Shown: positions 18,609-30,580, counted from the stretch's first letter. The stretch is DNA of 64,000 nucleotides from an uncultured Aquiluna sp. (GCA_913057795.1 CAJXOD010000001.1:62001-126000); one strand, 5' to 3'. Made by a program: numbers and translations. Notes: generated by a model from the letters alone, not told the origin.

Positions 18609-20051
18609 CTAGCTTGCGTACCCGGGCACTGTTTCATTAACCGCATCGCCGACACGGTGCACACGAAGCGAGTTGGTCGATCCTGGTATTCCAGGTGGGG
18701 AGCCGGCGACTACCACTACCTCGTCGCCAACGCGGCATTTTCCACTGGCCAACACAATTTCGTCAACCTGCTTGATCATTTGATCGGTGTGTGTGGCTTT
18801 CCCAGCTAGAAATGTGGTCGCTCCCCAAATCAAAGAGAGTCGTCGTCTAATTTCCTCATTTGGAGTAAAGGCGAGAACCGGGACCCTTGAACGAAGTCTT
18901 GCAACTCGTAGCAGAGTGTCGCCCGATTCAGTGAATACGCAAACAAACTTGGAGCCCAGTAGTTCTGCAATTTGGAGAGCTGACTTAACTACGGCTCCAG
19001 AGTGGGTGTGTGGTTGTGTGCCCAAGGCTGGAATCCGCTCCAAGCCGTTCTCTTCCGTCGATTCAATTATCTTGGCCATCGTCTCGATGGTCTCGATTGG
19101 AAATTGGCCCACGGAGGTCTCGCCGGAAAGCATCAGTGCGTCAGCACCATCAAGTACGGCGTTCGCTACATCCGAAGTTTCAGCTCTGGTTGGCCTGCTG
19201 GCAGTAATCATGCTTTCTAGCATCTGGGTGGCTACGATAACTGGCTTAGCCCAGCGTCTTGCAAGCTCCACGGCACGCTTCTGGACGATTGGAACCTGCT
19301 CTAGAGGCAACTCGACGCCCAAATCGCCACGCGCGACCATGACGCCGTCAAAGGCGTCAATGATCTCTTCGAGGTTGGCAACTGCCTGAGGTTTTTCGAT
19401 CTTGGCAATGACCGGTATAAATCTGCCTTCTTCTCGCATGATTTCGTGTACGCGAAGGATGTCTTTGGCATTTCTTACAAAGCTCAATGCGATCATGTCT
19501 GCGCCGAGCTTCAGAGCCCATCGAAGGTCAGCTTCATCCTTCTCACTTAGTGCAGGAACGTCCACTGCGACACCGGGAAGGTTTATGCCCTTGTTGTTAG
19601 ATACCGGCCCGCCAATGACAACTTCGGTTGTGATAGTTGTTGCGTCTACTGCGGTTGCCCGAAGCGATAGTCGACCATCGTCAATAAGCAACATGTCCCC
19701 CACGGAGACATCGTTTGGAAGACCCTTGTGGGTGGTGGAGCAAATGTTCACGTCACCTGCGACATCATCGATGGTGATTTTGAAGGTTGCACCCACTACT
19801 AACTCGACGCCGCCCTCCGCAAACTTTCCAAGGCGAATCTTTGGGCCCTGAAGATCAACAAGAATCCCTACCGCCTTTTCAGCCTCTTCGCTAGCTTGAC
19901 GAATATTCGCGTAGACCTGTTCGTGAACCTCGTATGACCCGTGGCTGAGGTTCATTCTCGCCACGTCCACTCCGGCGGCTATGACCTTGCGGGTCATTTC
20001 TAAATCGCCTATTGCAGGCCCGAATGTTGCAACAATTTTTGCGCGTCTCAT
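18609..20051 (-). CDS. pyk: pyruvate kinase
   Basis: Transfers phosphate from phosphoenolpyruvate to ADP, the last step of glycolysis. The 480-residue protein begins MRRAKIVATFGPA and contains the active-site KIEKPQAV segment, the MVARGDLGVEL metal/substrate motif and the TQMLESMI helix. The C-terminal domain ends at the allosteric fold. It follows gltD by 28 bases and is probably the last gene of that operon; the bidirectional terminator lies just downstream. Confidence 0.97.
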   Translation of the reverse strand: MRRAKIVATFGPAIGDLEMTRKVIAAGVDVARMNLSHGSYEVHEQVYANIRQASEEAEKAVGILVDLQGPKIRLGKFAEGGVELVVGATFKITIDDVAGDVNICSTTHKGLPNDVSVGDMLLIDDGRLSLRATAVDATTITTEVVIGGPVSNNKGINLPGVAVDVPALSEKDEADLRWALKLGADMIALSFVRNAKDILRVHEIMREEGRFIPVIAKIEKPQAVANLEEIIDAFDGVMVARGDLGVELPLEQVPIVQKRAVELARRWAKPVIVATQMLESMITASRPTRAETSDVANAVLDGADALMLSGETSVGQFPIETIETMAKIIESTEENGLERIPALGTQPHTHSGAVVKSALQIAELLGSKFVCVFTESGDTLLRVARLRSRVPVLAFTPNEEIRRRLSLIWGATTFLAGKATHTDQMIKQVDEIVLASGKCRVGDEVVVVAGSPPGIPGSTNSLRVHRVGDAVNETVPGYAS

Positions 20052-20079
20052 TGGCTTCAGTGTCCTAGTTTCTTTTGAC

Positions 20080-21537
20080 CTAGCTATAAACCGAAATTGG
20101 TTTATCAGTTGGCTTTACAGGGAATGGCAGCTGAGTCTCGCCTTCGAGGTGTTCATCTATCGCCGCGGCCGCTGCCCTTCCTTCGGCTATTGCCCAAACT
20201 ATCAGGCTTTGGCCCCTGCCCGCATCCCCTGCTACAAACAAAGAATCCTTGCTGCGGTATTTACCGTCGCGAGAGATGTTGGTTTGAGCATCCAGCTCTG
20301 CATTTAGCTGGTTGGTTATTGTGTCTGATTCTGGTCCAGTGAAGCCAAGGGCGAGTAGAACCAAATCGGCCTTCATCACTCGTTCAGTGCCAACTTTTGG
20401 CACTCGTCTTCCGTTCACGAATTCGGTGTCCGCAACTTTAATGCCGGTTACCTGTCCGTCCTCACCAATAAGTTCGACAGTTGAGTGCAGGTATTTGCGA
20501 TCTCCGAATTCTTCATGCGCACTTGAGATTTCAAAGACCCTGGGGTCCATGGGCCATGGCTGGTCAGCGGTTCGCTGTTCTTGGGGCTTCTGACCGATAG
20601 CAATAGTCGTGACGGAAGCGGCCATTTGCCTGGTGGCCGTGCCTAGACAATCTGCTCCAGTATCCCCGCCTCCAAGAATCACAACGTGCTTACCCTCGGC
20701 ACTGAGCTGGTCCTCGACTTTGTCGCCGGCCACAACTCGATTCGCTTGCGTGAGGTACTCCATCGCGAAATGCACTCCTGCTAACTCTGAGCCTGGAACA
20801 TCCAAGCCTCTAGGAGTGATTGAGCCGGTTGCCACCAATACGGCGTCATAGCTGAGCTTTAGCTCTTCCCAAGTAATGTCAACGCCGATGTTCACTCCAG
20901 TGCGGAACCTGGTGCCTTCGGCTGTCATCTGGGCGAGGCGCTTGTCGATGTGGCGCTTCTCCATTTTGAAATCTGGAATACCGTATCTGAGCAAACCTCC
21001 GATGCGGTCGTCTCGTTCAAATACAGCGACGGTGTGTCCGACCCTAGTCAACTGCTGGGCAGCCGCTAGTCCAGCCGGCCCCGAGCCCACGACAGCAACT
21101 GTCTTTCCGGTCAGTCGATCTGGGACGTTAGGGGTAACAAAACCTGCGTCGAATGCGTCATCAATTATCGACACTTCGATCTCTTTGATTGTCACGGCCG
21201 GCTGGTTTATACCAAGAACGCATGCACTTTCGCATGGGGCTGGGCAAAGTCTGCCGGTGAACTCTGGAAAGTTATTAGTCGAGTGCAGGCGATCTATTGC
21301 TTCTTTGTTCTTGCCTAAGTGAGTAAGGTCATTCCACTCCGGAATTAAGTTTCCAAGAGGACATCCGGCGTGACAAAACGGAATGCCACAGTCCATGCAG
21401 CGTCCGGCTTGCTCTTTGACTACTCCAGAGTTCCGCTCTTCATAGACCTCTTTCCAATCCTTTATCCGGACTGGAACCGGTCTGCGCTTCGCTGTTTCAC
21501 GATCGGTGACTTTCAGAAATCCCCGTGGGTCAGCCAT
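20080..21537 (-). CDS. gltD: glutamate synthase (NADPH), small subunit
   Basis: Supplies electrons from NADPH through FAD and Fe-S clusters to the GltB large subunit. The 485-residue protein has an N-terminal cysteine cluster ([17 protein letters not shown], and CPAPCESAC), an FAD Rossmann motif [11 protein letters not shown] and an NADPH motif [10 protein letters not shown]. Its ATG overlaps the gltB stop by eight bases (ATGGCTGA), so the two subunits are translationally coupled. Confidence 0.97.
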   Translation of the reverse strand: MADPRGFLKVTDRETAKRRPVPVRIKDWKEVYEERNSGVVKEQAGRCMDCGIPFCHAGCPLGNLIPEWNDLTHLGKNKEAIDRLHSTNNFPEFTGRLCPAPCESACVLGINQPAVTIKEIEVSIIDDAFDAGFVTPNVPDRLTGKTVAVVGSGPAGLAAAQQLTRVGHTVAVFERDDRIGGLLRYGIPDFKMEKRHIDKRLAQMTAEGTRFRTGVNIGVDITWEELKLSYDAVLVATGSITPRGLDVPGSELAGVHFAMEYLTQANRVVAGDKVEDQLSAEGKHVVILGGGDTGADCLGTATRQMAASVTTIAIGQKPQEQRTADQPWPMDPRVFEISSAHEEFGDRKYLHSTVELIGEDGQVTGIKVADTEFVNGRRVPKVGTERVMKADLVLLALGFTGPESDTITNQLNAELDAQTNISRDGKYRSKDSLFVAGDAGRGQSLIVWAIAEGRAAAAAIDEHLEGETQLPFPVKPTDKPISVYS

Positions 21538-24500
21538 TAGTTACCTCCAAGATTTGAGTCCAAACTTCTTCGCCGTCCAGGTCTATGCCTGTGGCCTGCG
21601 CATCCTGTTGAATCTCGACTATGCGTGCGTAGTCCCTAGGCATTACCCTTACGAACTCTTTTGAATGGGTCGAGAAGTCATCGAGGATAATCTTTGTAAG
21701 CGGAGAACCAGTCAGATCAAGGTGCTGCTCAAGGATCGCCTGGAGCTCGTCCTTTCCAGTGTCATCAAGCGCACTAAGGGTGATTTCGCCCAGCTGGAGA
21801 GCCTCGCGATTTACTTTGGACTCTGACAGCCTGTGAACATAAGCGATACCTCCGGACATTCCGGCGCCCAGGTTGATTCCGGTTTTTCCGAGAATGACTA
21901 CTCGTCCACCGGTCATGTATTCCAGAGCGTGATCTCCCACGCCCTCGGCCACCGCAACGGCTCCCGAGTTTCGAACCATAAATCGTTCACCGACGACTCC
22001 GTTTAGGAAGATTTTTCCCGAAGTAGCTCCGTAGCCGATAACGTTTCCAGCGATCACGTTTTCAGATGCCAGGAACCCAGCCGTTTCCGGAGGCCTGACG
22101 CTTATGATTCCGCCAGAAAGACCTTTGCCAACATAGTCATTGCAATCACCTTCGACATCAATTTGAAGACCCCTAGGCATGAATGCTCCCAGTGACTGGC
22201 CGGCGCTGCCGGTTAAGGTGAGCTTGAGTGTCCCCGGCTCTAGTCCTTGTTCGCCCCATTTTTTCGTGAGCTCATTGCCAAGCATCGTTCCGATGGCCTG
22301 CATTGTGTTGTTGATCTGGCTTTTAATCTCCATGGCCTTGCCGTCTTTGAGGGCAAGCTTTGCGGTCTCAATAAGTGGGAAATCAAAGTGCTTCTCCAGC
22401 TCGTGGTCCTGTGAACTTGAGCAATATTGGGTCTGAGTCGTAACTATGTCCTTAGCCGCGAAAATTGGCGAGAGGTCTAAGCCGTCTGCTTTCCAGTGAC
22501 GAATTGCCCTGTTGACGTCCAGCACCTGTACTTGACCCACAGCCTCTTGGAGAGTCCTGAAGCCCAGTTCAGCCAGGTATTCGCGCACTTCTTGAGCCAA
22601 AAACTCAAAGAAATTTACCACGTGGTCGGCTTGGCCATGGAATCGTTTTCTGAGTTCTGGGTTCTGGGTAGCGACTCCAACCGGACAGGTGTCAAGGTGG
22701 CAAACGCGCATCAAAATACAACCCTCCACCACTAGAGGGGCGGTTGCGAATCCGAACTCTTCGGCTCCAAGAAGAGCGGCGATGATCACGTCTCGTCCAG
22801 TCTTCATTGAACCGTCCACCTGCACTACAACTCGATCTCGTAGTCCATTGAGCAGCAGAGTCTGCTGGGTTTCGGCCAGGCCGAGCTCCCAGGGGGTTCC
22901 CGCGTGCTTCAAAGAATTGAGCGGGCTGGCGCCTGTGCCACCGTCGTGGCCAGAAATTAGTACCACGTCGGCCTTTGCTTTGGCTACTCCGGCTGCGACG
23001 GTTCCGACACCAAACTGAGACACCAACTTCACGTGGACCCTAGCGGTGCGGTTTGCCCGTTTTAGATCAAAGATCAACTGTTTGAGATCCTCGATTGAGT
23101 AAATGTCGTGATGAGGAGGCGGAGAAATTAGCCCTACGCCCGGGGTCGAGTGCCTAAGTTCCGCAATCCATGGGTAGACCTTGTTCGGAGGAAGCTGCCC
23201 GCCTTCGCCTGGCTTTGCCCCCTGCGCCATCTTGATCTGAAGGTCATCCGCATGAGTCAAATACATAGAGGTCACACCGAAGCGTCCGGAGGCAACCTGC
23301 TTTACAGCGCTGCGTCGCTCTGGATCCAGCAGTCGCTCGACTGACTCTCCGCCTTCTCCAGTGTTGCTTCTGGCGCCAAGGCGGTTCATGGCAATGGCAA
23401 GCGTCTCGTGAGCTTCCGGACTGATCGATCCCATGCTCATAGCCCCAGTTGCAAATCGCTTCACTATCGAATGCACCGGCTCCACCTCAGAAATTGGCAC
23501 TGGAGTGCGCAACTCCTTATTTAGGCTGAAAAGACCTCGAATCGTCATTAAACGCTCGGCCTGGTCATCGACCGCATTGGTATAAGACTTGAAGATTTCG
23601 TAGTTCTTTTGAGAGGTGGAGTGTTGAAGCTTAAAAATGGTCTCGGGGTTGAATAAGTGAGGAGGGCCGTCACGACGCCATTTCATTTCCCCGCCAACGT
23701 CGAGAGGAGTACTGTCCTGGTTGGCACTTTCAATGGGGTATGCGGATGTGTGTCGCTGAGCAATTTCAGAATGCAAAATCGGGAGGGCCACTCCACCAAG
23801 CTTTGTGGTAGTTCCTGTGAAATATTTATCCACAAGCTCCTGTGAGAGCCCAATGGCCTCGAAGCACTGCGCCCCCGCGTAGGAAGAAACTGTCGAGATG
23901 CCCATTTTTGACATGACTTTCAGGACACCTTTTCCAAGCGCCTTGATCATGTTTTTGCTGCTTCGCTCCATTGTTATGCCGGTGATGGTGCCGTTGAAGA
24001 CTAGGTCCTCGGCCGTTTCGAGAGCCAAATAAGGGTTGATCGCAGATGCGCCAAAGCCAATCAGAGTTGCAACATGGTGAACATCTCTTGCATCGCCAGC
24101 TTCAACAACGAGGCCCGCCATCATTCTGGTTCCATTTCGAATCAAATGGTGGTGCACGGCTGAACAGGACAGCAGCGAAGGAATTGGAGCAAGCTCTCGA
24201 TTTGAATCTCGATCGGACAGCACTATAAAAGTCGCTCCCGCAACTAAAGCCTGGTCGACCTCCGCGCAGATTGCCTCAAGCCGGGCTTCGAGAGCCTCGG
24301 GACCGTCGTCAACGCGGTAGAGGCAGGAAACAGTTACTGCCTTACCGATGTTGTTTGCTCGGTCTATGTGCTTAATCTTCGCCAGCTCATCGTTACCAAT
24401 AATTGGGTAGTCCAGAACCATCTGCTTTGCATGCTCGGCATTGGCTTCTAGAAGGTTTCTGACCGGACCGATGCTTGTAGTCATGGATGTCACGACTTCT

Positions 24501-26083
24501 TCGCGAATTGCATCAAGCGGTGGGTTTGTCACCTGAGCGAACTGCTGGGCGAAATAGTCAAATAGAAGTTTTGGTCTCTCTGATATAGCCGCGATTGGAG
24601 TGTCGGTCCCCATGGCCCCGATTGGCTCCTGTCCCATTCTTGCCATCGGTGCGATGAATATTTTCAGGTCTTCTTCGGTGTAGCCAAAGGCTCTTTGCCT
24701 ACGCTTCACAGACTTGCTCGAGTAGCGAACGTGCTCGCGGTCCGGAAGATCACGCAAGTTAATCCGACTTGCTTCCAGCCACTCACCCCATGGTTCCAGG
24801 GAGGCGACTTCGGACTTGATCTGCTCGTCCTCCACTATTTGTCCAGCCACAGTGTCAATCAGGAACATTTTGCCTGGCTGCAATCTGCCTTTTCTTACGA
24901 TTTTGTCAGGGGCAATATCAGCAACGCCGATTTCAGAGGCAAGGATTATAAAACCATCTTCAGTGACCACGAAGCGACCCGGTCGAAGTCCGTTTCGGTC
25001 CAGAGTTGCACCGACCAAATCTCCGTCCGTGAAAACTACGGCCGCTGGTCCATCCCATGGCTCCATAATCATCGAGTGATATTCGTAGAAGTCTCTTAGC
25101 TGTGGATCGAGGTCCAGTTGCTTTTCCCATGCTCCGGGAATCATCATCATCATGGCGTGTGGCAGCGAGCGGCCCGATAGGACAAGCAGCTCCAAAACCT
25201 CATCGAAAGTTGCCGAATCGGACGCACCCTTTGAGACGATTGGCTTTAGCTGTTCGATGTTACCGAGTAGCTCCGATGAAAGCTGAGACTCTCTTGCCGC
25301 CATCCAGTTGGCATTTCCCTTAACGGTGTTTATCTCTCCGTTGTGCGCGATAAATCGGAAAGGGTGTGCCAATGGCCATGACGGGAAGGTGTTTGTTGAA
25401 AATCTGCTGTGAACAAGTGCGAGCAGAGACTCAAAGCGCTCGTCACTTAGATCCGGATAGAAAGGCTCGAGCTGCAAGGTGGTGACCATACCCTTGTAAA
25501 CGATTGTTTTAGATGAAAGCGAGCAAAGGTAAAGGCCAATGTCTCGTTCACTTCGGTTTCTAGCCCTGAATAACCTTCGCTCGAGGTCCATGCCCGTGAT
25601 TAGGTCATTGGAAGAAACAAATACTTGTTCAATGAGAGGCATAGCCTCTCTTGCCAACTCGCCAAGCACAGAGCTGTCGGTTGGCGGGGTGCGCCATCCC
25701 AAGACAGTCAGCGACTCTTCGTTGCAGATTGCTTCAAACTTAGCTTTGTCCTCAGTTGCGGTCGCCGCATCCAAGAAAACGAGACCCACGCCGTAAGTGC
25801 CTCGCGCTGGCAAGTCAAAGTCGACAATTGCACGGAAAAAACCATCTGGCATCTGGGTGAGTATCCCAGCGCCGTCACCTGTTCCGGCGTCCGAACCAAC
25901 GGCGCCACGGTGTTCCAGGTTCCTGAGAGAGGACAGCGCCATTTCAACGACGTCGTGACCGGCATAGCCTCGAAGCGTTGCGACCATTGCCAAGCCACAA
26001 GCGTCGCGCTCATGGGAAGAGTCGTATAGCCCTTGGTTCTCGGGCGCGGTGGCAAACTTGTGGAAAGGTCCGTTGTTAAACAT
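21530..26083 (-). CDS. gltB: glutamate synthase (NADPH), large subunit
   Basis: Transfers the amide of glutamine to 2-oxoglutarate to give two glutamates, the ammonia-assimilation partner of glutamine synthetase. The 1517-residue protein starts with a 28-residue propeptide before catalytic Cys29 of the class II glutaminase domain (HERDACGLA). The central and FMN synthase domains follow, with the 3Fe-4S cysteines ([15 protein letters not shown]), and then the beta-helix domain. The ATG has GGAG seven bases upstream. The 71 bases between lgt and gltB show no clear promoter or terminator. Confidence 0.98.
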   Translation of the reverse strand: MFNNGPFHKFATAPENQGLYDSSHERDACGLAMVATLRGYAGHDVVEMALSSLRNLEHRGAVGSDAGTGDGAGILTQMPDGFFRAIVDFDLPARGTYGVGLVFLDAATATEDKAKFEAICNEESLTVLGWRTPPTDSSVLGELAREAMPLIEQVFVSSNDLITGMDLERRLFRARNRSERDIGLYLCSLSSKTIVYKGMVTTLQLEPFYPDLSDERFESLLALVHSRFSTNTFPSWPLAHPFRFIAHNGEINTVKGNANWMAARESQLSSELLGNIEQLKPIVSKGASDSATFDEVLELLVLSGRSLPHAMMMMIPGAWEKQLDLDPQLRDFYEYHSMIMEPWDGPAAVVFTDGDLVGATLDRNGLRPGRFVVTEDGFIILASEIGVADIAPDKIVRKGRLQPGKMFLIDTVAGQIVEDEQIKSEVASLEPWGEWLEASRINLRDLPDREHVRYSSKSVKRRQRAFGYTEEDLKIFIAPMARMGQEPIGAMGTDTPIAAISERPKLLFDYFAQQFAQVTNPPLDAIREEVVTSMTTSIGPVRNLLEANAEHAKQMVLDYPIIGNDELAKIKHIDRANNIGKAVTVSCLYRVDDGPEALEARLEAICAEVDQALVAGATFIVLSDRDSNRELAPIPSLLSCSAVHHHLIRNGTRMMAGLVVEAGDARDVHHVATLIGFGASAINPYLALETAEDLVFNGTITGITMERSSKNMIKALGKGVLKVMSKMGISTVSSYAGAQCFEAIGLSQELVDKYFTGTTTKLGGVALPILHSEIAQRHTSAYPIESANQDSTPLDVGGEMKWRRDGPPHLFNPETIFKLQHSTSQKNYEIFKSYTNAVDDQAERLMTIRGLFSLNKELRTPVPISEVEPVHSIVKRFATGAMSMGSISPEAHETLAIAMNRLGARSNTGEGGESVERLLDPERRSAVKQVASGRFGVTSMYLTHADDLQIKMAQGAKPGEGGQLPPNKVYPWIAELRHSTPGVGLISPPPHHDIYSIEDLKQLIFDLKRANRTARVHVKLVSQFGVGTVAAGVAKAKADVVLISGHDGGTGASPLNSLKHAGTPWELGLAETQQTLLLNGLRDRVVVQVDGSMKTGRDVIIAALLGAEEFGFATAPLVVEGCILMRVCHLDTCPVGVATQNPELRKRFHGQADHVVNFFEFLAQEVREYLAELGFRTLQEAVGQVQVLDVNRAIRHWKADGLDLSPIFAAKDIVTTQTQYCSSSQDHELEKHFDFPLIETAKLALKDGKAMEIKSQINNTMQAIGTMLGNELTKKWGEQGLEPGTLKLTLTGSAGQSLGAFMPRGLQIDVEGDCNDYVGKGLSGGIISVRPPETAGFLASENVIAGNVIGYGATSGKIFLNGVVGERFMVRNSGAVAVAEGVGDHALEYMTGGRVVILGKTGINLGAGMSGGIAYVHRLSESKVNREALQLGEITLSALDDTGKDELQAILEQHLDLTGSPLTKIILDDFSTHSKEFVRVMPRDYARIVEIQQDAQATGIDLDGEEVWTQILEVTNG

Positions 26084-26154
26084 GGTTACTCCAATCGAAT
26101 TCTTTTCGGAGCTTCGTTGGCCCGACCCTTATGTCTTGTTTGTGAACTATTAAA

Positions 26155-27039
26155 TTATTTGACAGCGTCCTTGCTGGTGACGGGTGACTGATCGACAGGT
26201 TCTCTGCCGTCGAGCCAAACCGAAGGTTCCTTGCCGGGGTGACGGCGCTTCTGAACCAAGTAGATAACTACTCCGATTGCAATACCGGTCAGCGCCGACC
26301 AGATATTTATTCGTAGACCAAGGATAATCTCACTTGGGTCGATTCTGATGGCTTCTATCCAAACTCGTCCCGTTGAATAAATAATCAGGTACAGAGCAAA
26401 AACCTTGCCCCATTCAAGTTGCAACTTTTTTCCGAGCCAAATTAGCGCCACGACGCCTGTCAGATTCCAAATCATTTCGTAGGCGAAGGTGGGGTGAAAA
26501 GTTAGTCCATCCGGAAGCCCGAGCGGGTAAGCCGGGTTAGAACTTGGAATTTCGAGCCCCCAAGGAAGAGTGGTCGGTAGACCGAATAGTTCTTGATTGA
26601 AATAGTTTCCAAGCCTACCGATGCCCTGGGCAAGAAGTATCCCGGGAGCGACCGCGTCGGCGACTGACAGGAATCTAATCCCAGCCTGTCTTGAGCCTAT
26701 GAACATTCCAACTGCTCCGAGGATTAGCGCTCCATAAATTGCAAGACCACCCTCCCATATTTTGAAAATGTCAAGGAGATTAGCGCCCTCGAAGAAGTAA
26801 TCGTTGGGGTGAGTAAGAACGTGGAAGAACCTTCCTCCAAGTATTCCAAAAGGAACAGCCCATAGCGCTATGTCCAGGAACAACCCCGCAGGTGTTCCTC
26901 TAGCCTTGAGCCTGGCGTCAGTCAGAATGGTGGCTATGACTATGCCGCTAAGTATAAATAGCGCGTAGAAGTGAACTCGAAATGGACCCAAATCAATAAA
27001 GCTGATTCCGGGTGACGGGATGCCTGCGATTAACTCCAT
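26155..27039 (-). CDS. lgt: prolipoprotein diacylglyceryl transferase
   Basis: Transfers diacylglyceryl from phosphatidylglycerol to the lipobox cysteine of prolipoproteins in the cytoplasmic membrane. The 294 residues form about seven membrane segments. The Lgt signature GIGRLGNYFNQELFG is present, as are the HPTFAYE and YSTGRVWIEAIR motifs. The cytoplasmic tail is short and charged. It follows trpA by four bases, the same trpCBA-lgt order as in Mycobacterium. Confidence 0.97.
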   Translation of the reverse strand: MELIAGIPSPGISFIDLGPFRVHFYALFILSGIVIATILTDARLKARGTPAGLFLDIALWAVPFGILGGRFFHVLTHPNDYFFEGANLLDIFKIWEGGLAIYGALILGAVGMFIGSRQAGIRFLSVADAVAPGILLAQGIGRLGNYFNQELFGLPTTLPWGLEIPSSNPAYPLGLPDGLTFHPTFAYEMIWNLTGVVALIWLGKKLQLEWGKVFALYLIIYSTGRVWIEAIRIDPSEIILGLRINIWSALTGIAIGVVIYLVQKRRHPGKEPSVWLDGREPVDQSPVTSKDAVK

Positions 27040-27043
27040 CGCA

Positions 27044-27823
27044 TCATCCTAGGCCCGCAGCTAGCTCTTTGGTTTTCGCAACTAGGCCAGGTAGACCATC
27101 CTCACGGTAGGCCTTCACAAAGGCAGTTCCAACAATTGCACCGTCGGCATAACCGTTTACTTCACGAACCTGTTCGGCTGTGGAAATTCCTACCCCTACA
27201 CAAGTCGGGGTTTTACTTAGACTCTTCACTCGGCCTACTAAATCTCTAGCAAGCGCGTCGAGAGTAGCTCTCTCCCCAGTTATACCCATTGTTGAGACTG
27301 AATAAACAAAACCCTTGGACGCGTCAGCGTTTGCGGCGACTCTTTCATTCGAGCTCGACGGCGCAACCAAAAAGACTCGATCTAGACCTTTCGCTTGGCT
27401 GACCTCCAGCCACTGCGCGGCTTCGTCTGGAACAAGATCTGGCGTGATCATTCCCTGTGCCCCAGAGGCAAGCATCTCCTCTGCGAACTTCTCCACGCCG
27501 AATCTCAACACCGGGTTCCAATAGCTCATTACCAATAGCGGTGTGGCTACCCGCGCTCGCACTTGTCGTATTACTTCGAATAGATCTCCGAGCACGAAGC
27601 CTGCAGCTCGTGCTTCTTCGGTCGCGACCTGAATAATCAAGCCGTCCATCACAGGATCACTGTAGGGGACGCCAATTTCAAGGACGTCACAACCATTCTC
27701 GGCCATTGCAACTAACGCGTCGACTGAGTCCTTGACAGTTGGGTAGCCGGCCGGATAGTAACCAACCAGTGAGCCTTTACCGGATTCTCTATTGGCCAGG
27801 AGGGTGTCATTTACTGAACTCAT
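27044..27823 (-). CDS. trpA: tryptophan synthase alpha subunit
   Basis: Cleaves indole-3-glycerol phosphate to indole and glyceraldehyde 3-phosphate; indole is channelled to TrpB. The 259-residue TIM barrel has the family motif [14 protein letters not shown] with the catalytic Asp, an earlier Glu in this region, and the phosphate-binding [10 protein letters not shown]. Its ATG overlaps the trpB stop (ATGA). Confidence 0.97.
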   Translation of the reverse strand: MSSVNDTLLANRESGKGSLVGYYPAGYPTVKDSVDALVAMAENGCDVLEIGVPYSDPVMDGLIIQVATEEARAAGFVLGDLFEVIRQVRARVATPLLVMSYWNPVLRFGVEKFAEEMLASGAQGMITPDLVPDEAAQWLEVSQAKGLDRVFLVAPSSSNERVAANADASKGFVYSVSTMGITGERATLDALARDLVGRVKSLSKTPTCVGVGISTAEQVREVNGYADGAIVGTAFVKAYREDGLPGLVAKTKELAAGLG

Positions 27824-29019
27824 TTATCGCCCATCAGACCGAAGTACTTTGCCGCTGTCTCCATGTCCTTGTCTCCGCGTCCGCTCAAGTTGATAAGAAT
27901 GTGTGCGCCCGCGGGCAGGACCTTGGCTAGATGCTCGATTCCTGCCAAACCGTGAGCCGTTTCGATGGCTGGGATTATGCCCTCTGTTTGGGAAAGTAGC
28001 TTCATCGCGTTCATTGCCTCAGTGTCGGTAACACCGTGATAACTAGCCCGACCGAGGTCCTTGAGCCATGAGTGCTCCGGACCAACTCCTGGATAGTCAA
28101 GCCCGGCTGAAATCGAGTGCGATTCCATTGTTTGACCATCGGCGTCTTGCAGCATGTAGCTCTTGGCACCATGTAGAACGCCAGGTGTCCCCCTAGATAG
28201 GGTCGCGGCATGCCTAAGAGTGTCAACGCCTTCGCCTGCTGCTTCAAAACCCCACAGCGCAACATCGTCATCATCCAAGAAGGCGTGGAAAATCCCAATC
28301 GCATTAGAGCCACCGCCGACACAAGCTGCCACTGCATCCGGAAGCCTTCCGGTTAGCTCGAGCATTTGTTCACGAGCCTCGTAACCTATGACGCTGTGGA
28401 AGTCTCGAACCATTGTCGGAAACGGGTGGGGACCCGCAACTGTCCCGAGAAGATAGTGGGTGGTATCGACGTTGGCAACCCAATCTCGAAGTGCCTCATT
28501 TATAGCGTCCTTGAGCGTTTTGGAACCCGAGGTCACGGGAATTACTTCGGCCCCCAGAAGCTTCATTCTCGCGACATTTAGGGCCTGTCTTTCGGTATCA
28601 ACCTCGCCCATGTACACAACGCAGTCCAAACCAAAGAATGCCGCAGCTGTGGCACTTGCCACACCGTGCTGACCAGCTCCAGTTTCTGCAATGATTCGCT
28701 TTTTGCCCATCTTCTTTGCCAAGAGTGCTTGGCCCATAACGTTATTTATCTTGTGGCTACCAGTGTGGTTCAAGTCTTCTCGTTTTAGAAAGACTCTAAT
28801 GTCGCCAAAATGAGCCGCGAAGCGCTTTGCCTCGGTGATTATGGAGGGACGTCCGGTGTAGGTCTTGTGAAGCTCGGCAAGCTCGGCTATGAACCCCGGG
28901 TCGATTCGCATCGCTTCGTAGGTGGCCTCGAGTTGATCGAGAGCTGCAATTAGTGGCTCCGGGACGAACCTGCCACCGTACTCGCCGTAATAGGGTCCTA
29001 CTTGTTCTGAGAGTTTCAT
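27820..29019 (-). CDS. trpB: tryptophan synthase beta subunit
   Basis: PLP enzyme condensing indole with serine to tryptophan. It has 399 residues with the PLP lysine in HTGSHKINN, the phosphate-binding GGGSNAIG loop and the N-terminal [10 protein letters not shown] typical of the TrpB1 type. The start is ATG 29019, thirteen bases after trpC. It overlaps trpA by four bases, consistent with 1:1 subunit synthesis. Confidence 0.98.
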   Translation of the reverse strand: MKLSEQVGPYYGEYGGRFVPEPLIAALDQLEATYEAMRIDPGFIAELAELHKTYTGRPSIITEAKRFAAHFGDIRVFLKREDLNHTGSHKINNVMGQALLAKKMGKKRIIAETGAGQHGVASATAAAFFGLDCVVYMGEVDTERQALNVARMKLLGAEVIPVTSGSKTLKDAINEALRDWVANVDTTHYLLGTVAGPHPFPTMVRDFHSVIGYEAREQMLELTGRLPDAVAACVGGGSNAIGIFHAFLDDDDVALWGFEAAGEGVDTLRHAATLSRGTPGVLHGAKSYMLQDADGQTMESHSISAGLDYPGVGPEHSWLKDLGRASYHGVTDTEAMNAMKLLSQTEGIIPAIETAHGLAGIEHLAKVLPAGAHILINLSGRGDKDMETAAKYFGLMGDK

Positions 29020-29032
29020 TGTGTTGATAATC

Positions 29033-29806
29033 CTAAGTTGCGTTAATAAATTCCGGAATTAACAAGCTCGGATCACCTGTCACTAGGGCTTGTCCAACTA
29101 GCACCACATTGGCACCGGCGTTCCAGTACCTGGCTACGTCCTGAGGCTTCTTCACGGATGATTCAGCCACCTTGATGGTCTGATCTGTCAATAGGTGAGA
29201 CATAGTTTCGAAAAGCCGCAGGTCGGTCTTGAATGTTTGCAAATCCCTTGTGTTTATGCCGACCAATCTGCTTCCTGCGGCGTTGGCAATGTGTATCTCA
29301 TCCGCTGTGTGCGTTTCAACGAGAACATCCAAACCCAAGTCCGCGGCAAACTTGGACAACCTGAGGAAATCAGGCTCCTTGAGCCAGCTAAGAATCAATA
29401 GAACGAATGATGCCCCGTGGGCACGAGCCTCCAAGATTTGATACTCACAAGATATGAAGTCCTTGCGAAGTGTTGGGATTGAGACGGCGTCGCTGGCATG
29501 TCGAAGGTCATCTAAAGTGCCGCCGAACCCGGATCGTTCTGTTAGAACCGAGATTGCATGAGCTCCACTTTGCTCGTAAGTAAGGGCTAGTATCCCGGCA
29601 TCAGGGATTTCGGCCATGTGCCCAACTGATGGGCTATATCTCTTTATTTCGGCGATTATCTTAATTTTCGACGAAGGCTCGAGTGCCTTCAAGGCTGAAA
29701 CGGCTGGCTCCATGTTCTCGACCAGCGCCTCTAGAGACTCGATACTTACGCTTTTACTTCTAATGTCAGCATCATCGCTTGCTGTGGCGAATAATTCGTC
29801 AAGCAC
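29033..29806 (-). CDS. trpC: indole-3-glycerol phosphate synthase
   Basis: Closes the indole ring from carboxyphenylaminodeoxyribulose phosphate. The TIM barrel carries [10 protein letters not shown] with the catalytic lysine, LRKDFI and [10 protein letters not shown]. The frame is open for 33 more codons upstream, but those codons overlap the small membrane-protein gene. Homology starts at GTG 29806 (then LDELFAT), which shares one base with the upstream stop (TAGTG). That gives 257 residues, normal for a monofunctional enzyme. Confidence 0.94.
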   Translation of the reverse strand: MLDELFATASDDADIRSKSVSIESLEALVENMEPAVSALKALEPSSKIKIIAEIKRYSPSVGHMAEIPDAGILALTYEQSGAHAISVLTERSGFGGTLDDLRHASDAVSIPTLRKDFISCEYQILEARAHGASFVLLILSWLKEPDFLRLSKFAADLGLDVLVETHTADEIHIANAAGSRLVGINTRDLQTFKTDLRLFETMSHLLTDQTIKVAESSVKKPQDVARYWNAGANVVLVGQALVTGDPSLLIPEFINAT

Positions 29807-30030
29807 TAGTGGGACTTCGAGTGCTTGCCACTCACCCCGTAGCCAGATTTCCTGAGTACGAGTCCAACTATCGGACCAAGTGCGGCAAGTACAGCTGAAG
29901 CCCAAACCATGGATGGCACATTCAACCAGAAAAACAATGTTCCAATCGTGAAGGCAGCCAGAACAATAATCACGGTCGCCCAGGCCGCAACGGAGTTTCC
30001 GTGCCCTGGATCGGTCTTAGTTTCAGTCAT
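29806..30030 (-). CDS. HGxxPAAW-type small membrane protein
   Basis: A 74-residue protein with an N-terminal HGNSVAAW element, a variant of the HGxxPAAW motif that names a small actinobacterial family found in trp operons, followed by two hydrophobic segments (about residues 15-36 and 40-60) and a basic tail. Function is unknown. It lies between the Trp-associated membrane protein and trpC, with a one-base overlap with trpC, so it is co-expressed with tryptophan synthesis. Confidence 0.85.
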   Translation of the reverse strand: MTETKTDPGHGNSVAAWATVIIVLAAFTIGTLFFWLNVPSMVWASAVLAALGPIVGLVLRKSGYGVSGKHSKSH

Positions 30031-30070
30031 TGTGCCCTTCTTGAATGTTTGCCAATTCTAGCAAGCACTT

Positions 30071-30580
30071 CTACTGCTCATCCCACAGGTTCTCCGGGTC
30101 GGCGTTTGTTTCACTGACCGTACTGGATTTGTCCGGTGGCTTCGAGCGCCCGGGTTGAAAAACTGCCAGAGCAAAAATCAATCCGGTGATTCCGGCCATC
30201 GTTAGATAAACCCAGTAACCGATCTTCACCACTACTCCAAAACCTGCTGCCGTAGCTAGACCCGTAGTGCTGGAGATCAACTCGATGACGGCACTGGCAT
30301 CTGACCAGCTTGTGAGAGACATCACCACTATTACGAAGCCAGAGATTATCGAGGCAATCGCCGCCATCGTTCGACTTAGGAGACGGTATCGGGCGATGAG
30401 TGAAATCAGTAGGACTATCAGCGGAACCAGGCTTGTCAGGGGATTGAGTTCCGACCCAATTAATGTTCCAATCAACGCCGATTCATCGGAGTGAAAGTCT
30501 CTAACATCTACCCAGGCAAGGAGAGAGGTTGATAGCCACACGGCGGCAACTAGAGTGCCCACCGAAATCAGTCTGATCAT
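30071..30580 (-). CDS. Trp-operon-associated membrane protein
   Basis: A 169-residue protein with four predicted membrane segments (about residues 5-25, 48-66, 70-93 and 112-142) and a short acidic C-terminal tail. Its position directly after trpE and its topology match the Trp biosynthesis-associated membrane protein family known from actinobacterial trp operons (the Rv1610 position). A transport role has been supposed, but none is established. Its ATG overlaps the trpE stop (ATGA). Confidence 0.88.
   Translation of the reverse strand: MIRLISVGTLVAAVWLSTSLLAWVDVRDFHSDESALIGTLIGSELNPLTSLVPLIVLLISLIARYRLLSRTMAAIASIISGFVIVVMSLTSWSDASAVIELISSTTGLATAAGFGVVVKIGYWVYLTMAGITGLIFALAVFQPGRSKPPDKSSTVSETNADPENLWDEQ

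Noticed and set aside
18787..19389. 200-codon plus-strand open frame opposite pyk
   Set aside because: It lies wholly antisense to the well-supported pyruvate kinase gene, has no recognisable domain, and its serine/alanine-rich composition is what the complement of a coding strand gives.
23826..23834. Exact DnaA-box match TTATCCACA
   Set aside because: It is a single copy inside gltB. About one such 9-mer is expected by chance in 64 kb on two strands, and there is no cluster or AT-rich unwinding element.
24695..25099. 134-codon plus-strand frame inside gltB
   Set aside because: Fully within the glutaminase-synthase coding sequence on the other strand, with no family resemblance.
26084..26154. 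Riboswitch or attenuator in the lgt-gltB gap
   Set aside because: Only 71 bases, with at best a five-base stem; no conserved riboswitch core or terminator seen.
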